In this document: in pieces, positions 28,250 to 37,343 of the stretch
Numbering within the stretch: position 1 is the stretch's first letter
How the letters are laid out: every line of letters starts with the position of its first letter
Origin: Roseovarius faecimaris
GTDB lineage: Bacteria; Pseudomonadota; Alphaproteobacteria; Rhodobacterales; Rhodobacteraceae
Assembly: GCF_009762325.1 (NCBI RefSeq)
Contig: NZ_CP034348.1
Coordinates: 1,370,501 to 1,434,500 of the forward strand
Direction of reading: 5' to 3'
DNA length: 64,000 nt
Notes under the pieces: model-generated
What the model was told of the DNA's origin: nothing
What the model saw: the letters and a program-made list of their open reading frames with translations, nothing else
Database searches by the model: none
Made by a program: the position numbers and the translations under genes

Positions 28250-29278
28250 ATGACCCATTCCATCGCCATTCTTGGCGCCTCCGGCTATACCGGTGCCGAG
28301 CTTGTCCGGCTTATCGCCACCCATCCCGGCATGACCATCAAAGCCCTTGCTGCCAATTCCAAGGCCGGGCAGCCCATGGCACAGGCCTTTCCGCATCTGC
28401 GGCATCTGGATCTGCCGGATCTTGTCACCATCGACGAGATCGACTTTTCCGGGATCGACCTGTGTTTCTGTGCCTTGCCGCACAAGACCAGCCAGGAGGT
28501 GATCTCGGCCTTGCCGCGCGATCTGAAGATTGTGGACCTAAGCGCCGATTTCCGTCTGCGCGATCCGGAGGCCTATCAGAAATGGTATGGCAACCCGCAT
28601 GCGGCCGTCGATATGCAGGGCGAGGCGGTCTATGGCCTGACGGAGTTTTACCGTGAGGCGATCCGGGGCGCGCGGCTGGTGGCGGGCACGGGCTGCAACG
28701 CGGCGACGGGGCAGTATGTCTTGCGCCCGCTGATCGAGGCGGGGGTGATCGACCTCGACGATATCATCCTCGATCTGAAATGTGGCGTGTCGGGCGCGGG
28801 TCGCAGCCTGAAGGAGAACCTGCTGCATGCTGAGCTGTCCGAGGGCTATCACGCCTATGCAGTGGGCGGCACGCACCGGCATCTGGGCGAGTTCGACCAG
28901 GAGTTCAGCGCGATTGCGGGCCGCGAGGTGCGCATCCAGTTCACGCCGCATCTGATCCCGGCCAATCGCGGGATTCTGGCCACGGGCTATGTGAAGGGTG
29001 ATCCGGAGGCCATTTATGGCGCGTTGAGCAACGCCTATGCGCAAGAGCCCTTTATCGAGCTGCTGCCCATGGGTGAGACCCCCAGCACACGGCATATCCG
29101 GGGCTCGAATTTCTGCCATATCGGCGTATCGGCGGACCGTATTCCGGGCCGGGCCATCGTGATCGCGGCACTGGACAACCTGACCAAGGGGTCGTCCGGG
29201 CAGGCCTTGCAGAACGCCAATCTGATGTTAGGTCTGGACGAGACCGAGGGGCTGATGCTGGCCCCCGTATTTCCGTGA
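28250..29278 (+). CDS. argC: N-acetyl-gamma-glutamyl-phosphate reductase
   Basis: A 342-residue ArgC, the NADPH-dependent third enzyme of arginine synthesis. The Rossmann motif is [12 protein letters not shown] (7-18). The catalytic cysteine is Cys149 in [11 protein letters not shown]. The ATG at 28250 is preferred to a TTG 15 bases upstream. ccmE follows eight bases after the stop, so argC may be transcribed with the cytochrome c maturation genes. Confidence 0.95.
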   Translation: MTHSIAILGASGYTGAELVRLIATHPGMTIKALAANSKAGQPMAQAFPHLRHLDLPDLVTIDEIDFSGIDLCFCALPHKTSQEVISALPRDLKIVDLSADFRLRDPEAYQKWYGNPHAAVDMQGEAVYGLTEFYREAIRGARLVAGTGCNAATGQYVLRPLIEAGVIDLDDIILDLKCGVSGAGRSLKENLLHAELSEGYHAYAVGGTHRHLGEFDQEFSAIAGREVRIQFTPHLIPANRGILATGYVKGDPEAIYGALSNAYAQEPFIELLPMGETPSTRHIRGSNFCHIGVSADRIPGRAIVIAALDNLTKGSSGQALQNANLMLGLDETEGLMLAPVFP

Positions 29279-29286
29279 GGTGAGAG

Positions 29287-29745
29287 ATGAAGTCGCTCAA
29301 GAAACAGCGCCGAATTCAGGTGATTGCAATCTGCGCGGTGGCCCTCATTGGGGCCACCGCGCTGATCGGGTATGCCATGCGCGACGGGATCAATTTCTTC
29401 CGCTCGCCGACGCAGGTGATGGAAGAGCCGCCCGCCGCCAACGAAGTCTTCCGCATCGGCGGGCTGGTCGAAGAGGGTAGCCTGGTGCGCGGCGAAGGCG
29501 AGGCGGTGCGGTTTAACGTGACCGACACCAACGCCTCGGTACCGGTGGTCTATGTCGGGGTGCTGCCTGATCTCTTCGAGGAAAATCAGGGTATGGTCGG
29601 CACCGGCACCTTTGATGGCGAGGTTTTCATCGCCTCCGAGATTCTGGCCAAGCATGACGAGGATTACATGCCCAAGGAAGTGGTCGAAACCCTCAAGGAG
29701 CAGGGCGTCTACAAGGGTGAGGACGCTCAGGAGTCCAGTTATTAA
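29287..29745 (+). CDS. ccmE: Cytochrome c maturation heme chaperone
   Basis: A 152-residue CcmE. A single N-terminal membrane anchor (about 10-30) precedes the OB-fold domain. The heme-binding histidine is His123 in LAKHDEDYMPKE, with the conserved Tyr127. It carries heme in the periplasm to the CcmF/CcmH ligase. ccmF and ccmH follow after an inserted endolysin-holin pair. Confidence 0.95.
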   Translation: MKSLKKQRRIQVIAICAVALIGATALIGYAMRDGINFFRSPTQVMEEPPAANEVFRIGGLVEEGSLVRGEGEAVRFNVTDTNASVPVVYVGVLPDLFEENQGMVGTGTFDGEVFIASEILAKHDEDYMPKEVVETLKEQGVYKGEDAQESSY

Positions 29746-29790
29746 CCTCTCAGGAGGACTGTCTGGCGGCCAGAGTGAGAGGGTCGCCCG

Positions 29791-30402
29791 ATGCAAAGCG
29801 TTGCCGAAATTGCCAGAGAGATCGTCGCCCGCGAGGGCGGCTTTGTAAACGATCCGGACGATCCGGGCGGGGCTACGAAATATGGCGTGACGATCCATAC
29901 CATGCGCCGTCTGGGGCTGGACCTCGATCGCGACGGCGATGTGGATGTGGCGGATGTGCGCAGGCTCAGCCGCGAGCACGCCGAAGAGATTTTCATTCAG
30001 CACTATTTTCACCGGCCCCGCATCGGGACGTTGCCCGAAATGCTTCAGGCCAGCGTCTTTGACATGTATGTCAACGCGGGCGCCAATGCGGTGAAGATAT
30101 TGCAGCGGCTTCTTGGCGAGATGGGTCAGGAGGTGACCGTGGACGGGGTCATCGGCCCGCAAACCGCCGGGGCCGCCGCCGCCGCGGCCCACGCCGCCCC
30201 CGATCACATCGCCGATGCCTACGGGATCGCCCGGCGCAACTATTACTTCCGGCTGGCCGATGCGCGGCCCGCGAGCCGCAAATACGCCCGCACCCGCGAC
30301 GGGCGCAAAGGCGGCTGGATCAGACGGGCCGAGGCGTTCATCTCGCCGCGCTATCACCTGAGCGAGGCACAGTTTCAGCAAAGGATTTCAAAATGGGCCT
30401 GA
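29791..30402 (+). CDS. GTA-type endolysin, glycoside hydrolase family 108
   Basis: A 203-residue lysozyme-like endolysin. The catalytic motif EGG (Glu15) lies in AREGGFVNDPDDPGGATKYG, typical of GH108. A peptidoglycan-binding region follows in the C-terminal half. There is no signal peptide, so release needs a holin. Residues 44-55 form a textbook EF-hand loop (Asp at 44, 46, 48, 50, 52 and 55, Gly49). The holin gene overlaps its end by ten bases. In Rhodobacter capsulatus a GTA endolysin/holin pair is encoded away from the main GTA cluster; this pair looks equivalent. Confidence 0.86.
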   Translation: MQSVAEIAREIVAREGGFVNDPDDPGGATKYGVTIHTMRRLGLDLDRDGDVDVADVRRLSREHAEEIFIQHYFHRPRIGTLPEMLQASVFDMYVNAGANAVKILQRLLGEMGQEVTVDGVIGPQTAGAAAAAAHAAPDHIADAYGIARRNYYFRLADARPASRKYARTRDGRKGGWIRRAEAFISPRYHLSEAQFQQRISKWA

Positions 30403-30974
30403 TCGATACAGTTTTCGGCACCATCTTCGGCAATGGGCGCAACGCCATCGTAGAGACCGCGCAGGTCTTTCGTGAAAACACCGAGGCCGGGGCGGCGCGC
30501 GAGGCGGAACTGACCGAGCAGGTGCTGGCGCAGTTCGCCAAGGAGTTCAGCACCAGCAATCGCGGCCTCTTCGATCGGGTGATGGACGGGATCAACCGTA
30601 TCCCGCGCCCGGCCATGGCCATCGGCACGCTCGGGCTCTTTGTCGCTGCCATGGTGAATCCGATCTGGTTTGCCGAGCGGATGCAGGGCATCGCCCTTGT
30701 GCCGGAGCCGCTCTGGTGGCTGTTGGGGGCGATTGTGAGCTTCTATTTCGGCGCGCGGCACCAATTCAAAGGCCAGCAGTTCCAGCAATCGATTGCCGCC
30801 ACCATGGCATTGGCACCCGCGGTGCGCAGCAATATCGACACGCTGCGCGGTGGAGAAGCGCAACCGGGGAAGGCCGATACCGGCACCGATGCGGGGCTGA
30901 GCCTGCAGCTCACCGAGGCCACCGCGCGCGAGAATGCCGCCCTTGCGGAGTGGCGCGAAGCCCGAAGCCGCTGA
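30393..30974 (+). CDS. Holin of the GTA three-TM type
   Basis: A 193-residue holin-like protein. An amphipathic N-terminal part (about 1-65) is followed by hydrophobic segments near 75-92 and 103-121 and a charged tail. Length, the FGARHQFK motif after the last segment, and tight overlap with an endolysin gene match the holin family tied to gene-transfer-agent release. It would form membrane holes that let the endolysin reach the wall. The third membrane segment is not obvious. Confidence 0.78.
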   Translation: MGLIDTVFGTIFGNGRNAIVETAQVFRENTEAGAAREAELTEQVLAQFAKEFSTSNRGLFDRVMDGINRIPRPAMAIGTLGLFVAAMVNPIWFAERMQGIALVPEPLWWLLGAIVSFYFGARHQFKGQQFQQSIAATMALAPAVRSNIDTLRGGEAQPGKADTGTDAGLSLQLTEATARENAALAEWREARSR

Positions 30975-30976
30975 GC

Positions 30977-31016
30977 CGCGTCTTCTTCTTGGTCGAAATA
31001 CTCCCGAAGGAGGGTT
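30977..31016 (-). repeat. Dispersed repeat, GAGTATTT family
   Basis: Read on the minus strand it gives CTCCTTCGGGAGTATTTCG followed by ACCAAG. The CTCCTTCGGGAG part is a small hairpin. It separates the holin gene from ccmF. Confidence 0.6.
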
Positions 31017-31114
31017 CAAATTCTGTCCTGGGCTTCTCTCCCCCGCGACAAAGTGTTCCAGCTTGACCTCCGATAAGGATTGCCCCCCCGCTGCCGCGAT
31101 TTATAATTGTCCGT

Positions 31115-33088
31115 ATGATTACAGAGCTCGGACATTTCGCCCTCATCCTGGCCTTCATGGTGGCCATCGTGCAATCCGTTGTGCCGCTCATTGGCGCGCA
31201 TAAACGCTGGCCCGGCTGGATGGCCGTGGCCGAACCTGCGGCGACAACGCAGTTCCTTCTCACTGCGTTTGCCTTTGCGGCGCTGACCTGGGCGTTTGTG
31301 ACGTCCGATTTCTCGCTCAGGCTTGTCTGGCTCAACAGCCATACGGCCAAGCCGATGCTCTACAAGATCACCGGCGTGTGGGGGAACCACGAAGGCTCGA
31401 TGCTGCTCTGGGTGCTCATCGTCGCCCTTTTCGGCGCTTTTGCCGCCTGGTTCGGGCAAGGTTTGCCGCCGGGGTTGAAGGCGCGGGTGCTGGCGGTGCA
31501 GGGCATGGTCGGCGTGGCGTTTTTCGCCTTCATCATCTTCACGTCCAACCCGTTCCTGCGGCTCGACGTGCCGCCCTTTGACGGCAATGACCTCAACCCG
31601 CTGCTGCAAGACCCCGGATTGGCCTTTCATCCGCCGTTTCTCTATCTCGGCTATGTGGGCCTTTCGATGACGTTCAGCTTCGCGGTGGCGGCGCTGATCG
31701 AGGGCCGGGTGGATGCCGCCTGGGGCCGCTGGGTGCGGCCCTATACGCTGGCGGCCTGGATGTTTTTGACCGTGGGGATCGCCCTCGGCTCCTGGTGGGC
31801 CTATTACGAGCTGGGCTGGGGCGGGTTCTGGTTCTGGGATCCGGTGGAAAACGCGAGCTTCATGCCCTGGCTGATCGCCGCCGCCCTGCTGCATTCCGCC
31901 GTGGTGGTGGAAAAGCGCGAGGCGCTGAAAAGCTGGACGATCCTTCTGGCCATCATCGCCTTCGGTTTCTCGATGATCGGGGCGTTTATCACACGCTCCG
32001 GCGTGCTGACCTCGGTCCATGCCTTTGCCAATGATCCCGAGCGGGGGATGTTCCTTCTGGGTATCACGGGTGTGTTCATGCTGGGCGGGTTGACGCTGTT
32101 TGCCGCGCGGGCCGGTGTGATGCAGGCCAAGGGGGTCTTTGCCGTGGCCAGCCGCGAATCCGCGCTTCTGATCAACAACATCCTTCTGGGCGTGTCGGCC
32201 TTCGTGGTCTTTGTCGGCACGATCTGGCCGCTGATCGCCGAGATCTTCTTTGACCGCAAACTGAGCGTGGGAGAGCCGTTTTTCAACATGTCCTTCACGC
32301 CCTTCATGGTGGCCCTCGGGCTGATCCTGCCGGTGGGGGCGATGCTGCCCTGGAAGCGGGCCAAGCTGGGCCGGGTGACGCGTCAGCTCATGCCGGTCTT
32401 TGTGCTGTCCGTGGCCATCGGTGTCCTGGTCTGGGCGATGCAGAGCGGGCGCTCGGCGCTGGGGCCGGTGGGCATGTTCCTGGCGGCCTGGCTGATCAGC
32501 GGGGCGGCGATGGACCTGTGGTCGCGCACCGGGCGGGGCAATGGGCGCATCGGGCGGCTCGCGCGGCTGCCGCGTGCCGACTGGGGCAAGGCGGTGGCCC
32601 ATGCGGGCCTTGGTGTGACCATGGCGGGCGTGGCCGGGATGCTGGCCTGGCAGACGGAAGATATCCGCGTTGTGCAGGTCGGCGAGAGCTATGAGTTGTC
32701 GGGCTTCACCTTTGTGCTCAAGGACGTGCATGACGTGCAGGGGCCGAACTATGAAAGCACACTCGCCGATGTGGAGGTCAGCAAGAACGGGCGCTTCGTG
32801 GCGTTGCTGCACCCTGAGAAACGGTTTTATCCGGTGGCCAAGATGCCCACCACGGAAGCCGCGATCAACAATGGGGTGATGCGCGATATCTATGCGGTGA
32901 TTGGCGATCCGCAGACCAATGGTGGTTGGGCGGTGCGGACCTATTACAAGCCGCTGGCCAACTGGATCTGGGGCGGGGCGATCCTGATGGCGCTTGGCGG
33001 ATGTCTGTCGCTCAGCGACCGGCGCTACCGGGTGGCGGCTGGCGCGGCAAAGCGCCGGGCAACCCCCAACGCGGTGGCGGCGGAATGA
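31115..33088 (+). CDS. ccmF: Cytochrome c heme lyase subunit CcmF
   Basis: A 657-residue multi-spanning membrane protein. The tryptophan-rich WWD signature WGGFWFWDPVENASFMPW lies near 235-252, after an earlier WGNHEGSMLLWVL. It joins heme to apocytochrome c with CcmH. The ccmH start codon overlaps its stop (ATGA). The gap before it holds a dispersed repeat, and the gene probably needs readthrough from ccmE or its own promoter. Confidence 0.95.
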   Translation: MITELGHFALILAFMVAIVQSVVPLIGAHKRWPGWMAVAEPAATTQFLLTAFAFAALTWAFVTSDFSLRLVWLNSHTAKPMLYKITGVWGNHEGSMLLWVLIVALFGAFAAWFGQGLPPGLKARVLAVQGMVGVAFFAFIIFTSNPFLRLDVPPFDGNDLNPLLQDPGLAFHPPFLYLGYVGLSMTFSFAVAALIEGRVDAAWGRWVRPYTLAAWMFLTVGIALGSWWAYYELGWGGFWFWDPVENASFMPWLIAAALLHSAVVVEKREALKSWTILLAIIAFGFSMIGAFITRSGVLTSVHAFANDPERGMFLLGITGVFMLGGLTLFAARAGVMQAKGVFAVASRESALLINNILLGVSAFVVFVGTIWPLIAEIFFDRKLSVGEPFFNMSFTPFMVALGLILPVGAMLPWKRAKLGRVTRQLMPVFVLSVAIGVLVWAMQSGRSALGPVGMFLAAWLISGAAMDLWSRTGRGNGRIGRLARLPRADWGKAVAHAGLGVTMAGVAGMLAWQTEDIRVVQVGESYELSGFTFVLKDVHDVQGPNYESTLADVEVSKNGRFVALLHPEKRFYPVAKMPTTEAAINNGVMRDIYAVIGDPQTNGGWAVRTYYKPLANWIWGGAILMALGGCLSLSDRRYRVAAGAAKRRATPNAVAAE

Positions 33089-33543
33089 GGCGGCTTGCAC
33101 TGGCGCTGAGCCTGATCCTTCTGGCGCTGCCGGCTTATGCGGTGCAACCCGACGAGGTGCTGGACGACCCGGTGCTGGAAGAACGTGCGCGCGAGCTGTC
33201 CCAGGGGCTGCGTTGCCTGGTCTGCCGGAATGAGAATATCGACGATTCCAACGCCCCGCTCGCCCGCGATCTGCGGCTTTTGGTGCGTGAACGGCTCGTC
33301 GCGGGCGACAGCGACGCTCAAGCGCTCGACTTCATCGTGGCGCGCTATGGCGAATATGTGCTGCTCAAGCCGCCGCTCAAAGGCTCCACCCTGCTGCTCT
33401 ATGCCGCTGGTCCGCTGATGCTGCTTCTGGCCGCGATCGGGGCGACGGTGTACCTGCGCCGCCGGGCGACGGCCCAGCCGGTCACCGAGGCGGGGCTCGA
33501 TGCGGACGAAGAGGCGCGGCTGAGGGAAATCCTCAAGGACTGA
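33085..33543 (+). CDS. ccmH: Cytochrome c maturation thiol reductase CcmH
   Basis: A 152-residue CcmH/CycL. A signal peptide (about 1-19) is followed by the redox motif LRCLVCRNENIDDSNA with Cys44 and Cys47. One C-terminal membrane helix lies at about 106-128. It reduces the heme-binding cysteines of apocytochrome c. It is translationally coupled to ccmF by a four-base overlap. Confidence 0.95.
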   Translation: MRRLALALSLILLALPAYAVQPDEVLDDPVLEERARELSQGLRCLVCRNENIDDSNAPLARDLRLLVRERLVAGDSDAQALDFIVARYGEYVLLKPPLKGSTLLLYAAGPLMLLLAAIGATVYLRRRATAQPVTEAGLDADEEARLREILKD

Positions 33544-33617
33544 CGCGCCGTTGCGGGTTGCATCCGACCGCGTCTGTGGCCAGATACGCATGATCAGACA
33601 TGCGAAAGGGCCGGGAC

Positions 33618-34397
33618 GTGAAAGACTACGAGACCATCACATTCGACATTGACGAGGGTGTTGCCCTTCTTCGGCTGAACCGGCCCGACAAGATGAACGC
33701 GCTGAGCACCCAGATGCGCGCCGAGATCACCGATGCGGCCACCGAGGCCGGGCGCACCGCACGGGTGCTTGTCATCACCGGCGAGGGCAAGGCGTTCTGC
33801 TCGGGCCAGGACCTGAGCGATACGGGCGATGTGTCGGCTATGGATCTGGAGCGGGTGCTGCGCGATGAGTATGAGCCGATGCTGCACGCCATCGGCAATT
33901 GCCCGATCCCGACGATCAGCGCCGTGAATGGCCCGGCAGCGGGGGCAGGGGCGAACCTGGCGCTGGCGGCCGATGTGGTGATCGCCTCCGAGCGGGCGTA
34001 TTTCCTTCAGGCCTTCGCGCGGATCGGCCTTATCCCCGATGCGGGCGGCACCTATTGGATGCCCCGGCAGATGGGCGCGGCCAAGGCGATGGGCGCAGCC
34101 CTTTTTGCCGAGCCGATCAGCGCCCAGCAGGCCAGCGATTGGGGCATGATCTGGGAATGGGCGCCCGATGCGGAGTTCACGGCCCTGTGGCGCAAGCGGG
34201 CCGCGCATCTGGCGAAGGGCCCGACGCAGGCCTATGCGAATATGAAGCAGGCGCTGCGTCAGTCCTGGGAGAACGGGCTGAAAGGGCAGCTTGATTTCGA
34301 AGCGCGGCTTCAGGGCAAATGCGGCATGAGCCGCGATTTTCAGGAGGGGGTTGTCGCCTTTCTGGAGAAACGCCCGCCGCATTTCGAGGGCCGGTGA
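33618..34397 (+). CDS. Enoyl-CoA hydratase/isomerase family protein (PaaG-like)
   Basis: A crotonase-fold protein of about 259 residues. The oxyanion motif region FCSGQDLSDTG and the second block VNGPAAGAGANLALAADV are present. The first catalytic glutamate of hydratases is replaced by Ala in this block. The second position reads IGLIPDAGGTYWMPR with an Asp, the PaaG/isomerase pattern. This suggests an isomerase acting on a CoA thioester rather than a hydratase. I chose the GTG at 33618 (AAAGGG seven bases before) over an ATG 18 bases upstream without a ribosome site. Confidence 0.78.
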   Translation: MKDYETITFDIDEGVALLRLNRPDKMNALSTQMRAEITDAATEAGRTARVLVITGEGKAFCSGQDLSDTGDVSAMDLERVLRDEYEPMLHAIGNCPIPTISAVNGPAAGAGANLALAADVVIASERAYFLQAFARIGLIPDAGGTYWMPRQMGAAKAMGAALFAEPISAQQASDWGMIWEWAPDAEFTALWRKRAAHLAKGPTQAYANMKQALRQSWENGLKGQLDFEARLQGKCGMSRDFQEGVVAFLEKRPPHFEGR

Positions 34398-34405
34398 ACA
34401 CGGCA

Positions 34406-34429
34406 GGTGCGTGAGATCACGCACCCTAC
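34406..34429. repeat. Hairpin repeat GGTGCGTG/CACGCACC
   Basis: Second copy of the element at 21186-21209. The stem and the CTAC tail are conserved, with one T-A pair swapped to A-T. It again lies between convergent genes. Confidence 0.7.
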
Positions 34430-34432
34430 GGA

Positions 34433-34457
34433 AAAGGGGGCCACGTTGGCCCCCTTT
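34433..34457. terminator. Bidirectional terminator between crotonase gene and gltA
   Basis: An 11-bp perfect stem (AAAGGGGGCCA with TGGCCCCCTTT) and a 3-base loop. A short T-run is present on each strand. It should end both convergent transcripts. Confidence 0.75.
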
Positions 34458-34476
34458 GTCTTGTGCATCGCTGTGT

Positions 34477-35772
34477 TCAGCGGTTTTCGATATCCACGTA
34501 ATCGCGCATCGTAGCGCCCTGATAGAGCTGGCGCGGGCGGCCGATCTTGAGCTGCGGATCGCCAATCATCTCTTTCCACTGGGAAATCCAGCCGACGGTG
34601 CGGCTGACGGCAAAGATCGGCGTGAACATCGAGGTCGGGAAGCCCATCGCTTCCAGGATGATGCCCGAGTAGAAGTCCACATTGGGGAACAGCTTCTTCT
34701 CGGCGAAATAGGGATCGTTCAGCGCCTGTTTCTCAAGCTCCTTGGCGACTTGAAGCACCGGGTTATCCTCGATGCCCAGAAGTTCCAGCACCTCGTCGGC
34801 GGATTGCTTCATCACTGTCGCGCGCGGGTCGAAATTCTTGTAGACGCGGTGCCCGAAACCCATCAGGCGGAAATCGTCATCCTTGTCCTTGGCGCGCTCG
34901 ATATATTCGGGGATGCGGTCCACCGTGCCGATCTCGCGCAGCATCTCAAGGCAGGCCTGGTTGGCGCCGCCATGGGCCGGGCCCCAGAGGCAGGCGATGC
35001 CGGCCGCGATACAGGCAAAGGGGTTGGCCCCCGAGGACGAGGCCAGACGTACCGTCGAGGTCGACGCGTTCTGCTCGTGGTCGGCATGCAGGGTGAAGAT
35101 GCGGTCCATGGCGCGGCTGAGGATCGGGTTGACCTCGTAATCCTCGGCCGGCACGGCAAAGCACATGCGCAGGAAGTTCGACGCATAGTCGATATCGTTG
35201 CGCGGATACACGAAAGGCTGACCGATCGTGTATTTGAAGGCCATGGCGGCAATGGTTGGCATCTTGGCGATCATACGGATCGAGGCCACTTCGCGCTGCC
35301 AGGGGTCGTTGATATCGGTGCTGTCATGATAGAAGGCCGACAGAGCACCGACCACACCCACCATGATCGCCATCGGATGCGCATCCCGGCGGAAGCCGCG
35401 GAACAGGAAGTGCATCTGCTCGTGCAGCATGGTGTGGTTGGTCACGCGGCTTTCGAAATCCTCAAGCTGCGAGGCCGAGGGCAGCTCGCCATAAAGCAGC
35501 AGGTAGCAAACTTCGAGGTAATGCGATTTTTCCGCCAGCTGATCGATCGGATAGCCGCGATGCAGCAGCTCGCCCTTGCCGCCGTCGATGAAAGTGATGG
35601 TGCTGTCGCAGCTTGCCGTCGAGGTGAAGCCCGGATCGTAGGTGAAGACCCCGGCCTGACCATAAAGCTTGCGGATATCAATGACATCCGGGCCGGCAGT
35701 GGGCGAAAAAATCGGCAGCTCATAGCTGTTGCCGTCAATCGTCAGCGTTGCGGTCTTTTGCGTATCGGCCAT
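34477..35772 (-). CDS. gltA: Citrate synthase
   Basis: A 431-residue type II citrate synthase. Active-site histidines are in the blocks [14 protein letters not shown] and [14 protein letters not shown], with the catalytic aspartate region nearer the end ([10 protein letters not shown]). The ATG at 35772 follows GAAGGGA; the frame stays open 16 codons further but without a ribosome site. It is preceded by gltX on the same strand, 80 bases away. Confidence 0.96.
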   Translation of the reverse strand: MADTQKTATLTIDGNSYELPIFSPTAGPDVIDIRKLYGQAGVFTYDPGFTSTASCDSTITFIDGGKGELLHRGYPIDQLAEKSHYLEVCYLLLYGELPSASQLEDFESRVTNHTMLHEQMHFLFRGFRRDAHPMAIMVGVVGALSAFYHDSTDINDPWQREVASIRMIAKMPTIAAMAFKYTIGQPFVYPRNDIDYASNFLRMCFAVPAEDYEVNPILSRAMDRIFTLHADHEQNASTSTVRLASSSGANPFACIAAGIACLWGPAHGGANQACLEMLREIGTVDRIPEYIERAKDKDDDFRLMGFGHRVYKNFDPRATVMKQSADEVLELLGIEDNPVLQVAKELEKQALNDPYFAEKKLFPNVDFYSGIILEAMGFPTSMFTPIFAVSRTVGWISQWKEMIGDPQLKIGRPRQLYQGATMRDYVDIENR

Positions 35773-35852
35773 CGGATGTCCCTTCCTCGTCGTCACGGGG
35801 GGCCCGTTGCCGCCCCGCATGGCTTCCTATCCCTGACATCCTTTATGAGCGG

Positions 35853-37262
35853 TTAACCCGCGCCGGATGCAGCGTCTGTGAGCCGGGCAAGGCTTTCTTC
35901 CTGCCCGAGCACCATGAACATATCAAAAACGCTCGGCGTTGCACTACGGCCCGCAAGCGCCGCCCGGAGTGGGCCCGCCAGCTTGCCGAATTTCATGTCA
36001 TGGTTTTCGGCGAATTGCATCGCAACCGCCTCAACTTCGTCTCGCTCCCACCTAACATTCTGCAGGTGCGACGTCAATTCTTTCAGTATACCACGGGATA
36101 CCGAATCCAGATTTCCGGCGGATTTTTCATCCGGCACAATCGGGCGGTCATTCAGAACAAACGCCGCTTTATCAATGAGTTCCGGGAAGGTCTTTGCACG
36201 CTCTTTCAAGTGGGGGAGGGCCGCGAGAACCAGCGGCGTTTTGTCATCCCCCAAGGGGCGCTGGCCCGTTGCGGCAAGGAAGTCCTGCCATTCATGCAGC
36301 AGTGCAGCATCATCCGAGGCCGCGATATGCTGACCACAGAGATTCTCCAGCTTCTTGAAATCGAACCGCGCGGGCGATTTGCCGATCCCGCCCAGGTCGA
36401 ACCACTCCTTCGCCTGTTCGTCGGTGAAAAACTCGTCATCGCCGTGGCTCCAACCCAGCCGGGCGAGATAGTTGCGCATCCCCGCCGCCGGATAGCCCAT
36501 GGCGCGGTATTCCTCGACACCCAGCGCACCGTGGCGTTTGGAAAGCTTCTTGCCATCGGGGCCGTGGATCAGCGGGATATGGGCATAGACGGGCAGGGGC
36601 CAGCCCATGGCCTCATAGATCATCATCTGCCGGGCGGCATTGTTAAGGTGATCATCACCCCGGATCACATGGGTGACGCCCATGTCATGATCATCGACCG
36701 CCACGGCCAGCATATAAACCGGCGTGCCGTCAGAGCGGAGCAACACCATGTCGTCAAGCTGATCGTTGCGGATGGTCACATCGCCCTGCACCTCGTCGCG
36801 GATCACGGTGCTGCCATCCCGCGGGGCCTTGATGCGGATGACATAGGGCGCGTCGGGATGCGTCGAGGGATCGGCATCGCGCCAGGGGCTTTGGTAAAGG
36901 GTCGAACGGCCTTCGGCCCGGGCCGCGTCGCGATAGGCCTGGATCTCGTCCTGGGTGGCAAAGCATTTGTACGCCTTGCCTTCGGCCAGAAGCTGACGCG
37001 CCACCTCCGCATGGCGATCGGCGCGTGCGAACTGGCTGATCGCCTCGCCATCATGGTCGAGCCCGAGCCAGGCCAGTCCGTCAAGAATGGCCTGTGTCGC
37101 CTCGGGTGTGGAACGCGTGCGGTCTGTGTCTTCGATTCTCAGCAGAAACGTGCCGCCGCGTCCGCGCGCATAGAGCCAGTTGAACAGCGCCGTGCGCGCC
37201 CCGCCGATATGCAAGTAACCGGTGGGCGAAGGGGCAAAACGGGTGACGACGGGCTGGGACAT
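35853..37262 (-). CDS. gltX: Glutamate--tRNA ligase
   Basis: A 469-residue class I aminoacyl-tRNA synthetase. The HIGH motif appears as HIGG (18-21) in [17 protein letters not shown], and the KMSKS motif as KLSKRHG near residue 240. The C-terminal anticodon-binding helices are complete. It charges tRNA-Glu. It is divergent from comEC with an 81-base gap. Confidence 0.97.
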   Translation of the reverse strand: MSQPVVTRFAPSPTGYLHIGGARTALFNWLYARGRGGTFLLRIEDTDRTRSTPEATQAILDGLAWLGLDHDGEAISQFARADRHAEVARQLLAEGKAYKCFATQDEIQAYRDAARAEGRSTLYQSPWRDADPSTHPDAPYVIRIKAPRDGSTVIRDEVQGDVTIRNDQLDDMVLLRSDGTPVYMLAVAVDDHDMGVTHVIRGDDHLNNAARQMMIYEAMGWPLPVYAHIPLIHGPDGKKLSKRHGALGVEEYRAMGYPAAGMRNYLARLGWSHGDDEFFTDEQAKEWFDLGGIGKSPARFDFKKLENLCGQHIAASDDAALLHEWQDFLAATGQRPLGDDKTPLVLAALPHLKERAKTFPELIDKAAFVLNDRPIVPDEKSAGNLDSVSRGILKELTSHLQNVRWERDEVEAVAMQFAENHDMKFGKLAGPLRAALAGRSATPSVFDMFMVLGQEESLARLTDAASGAG

Positions 37263-37343
37263 GAGACGGCGTTAACCTTTCGGTAAGATATGCGGAGATA
37301 GCGTTGAGCCCTGTCTATCGGCCCGCCGGAGGGGAGACAAGAC

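Noticed and set aside
29791..30974. Prophage remnant
   Set aside because: Only endolysin and holin genes are present, with no integrase, capsid, tail or attachment-site repeats, and flanking genes are housekeeping.
31016..33100. A 694-codon minus-strand frame opposite ccmF
   Set aside because: ccmF has clear motifs; the antisense product is a low-complexity His/Arg/Gln-rich sequence.
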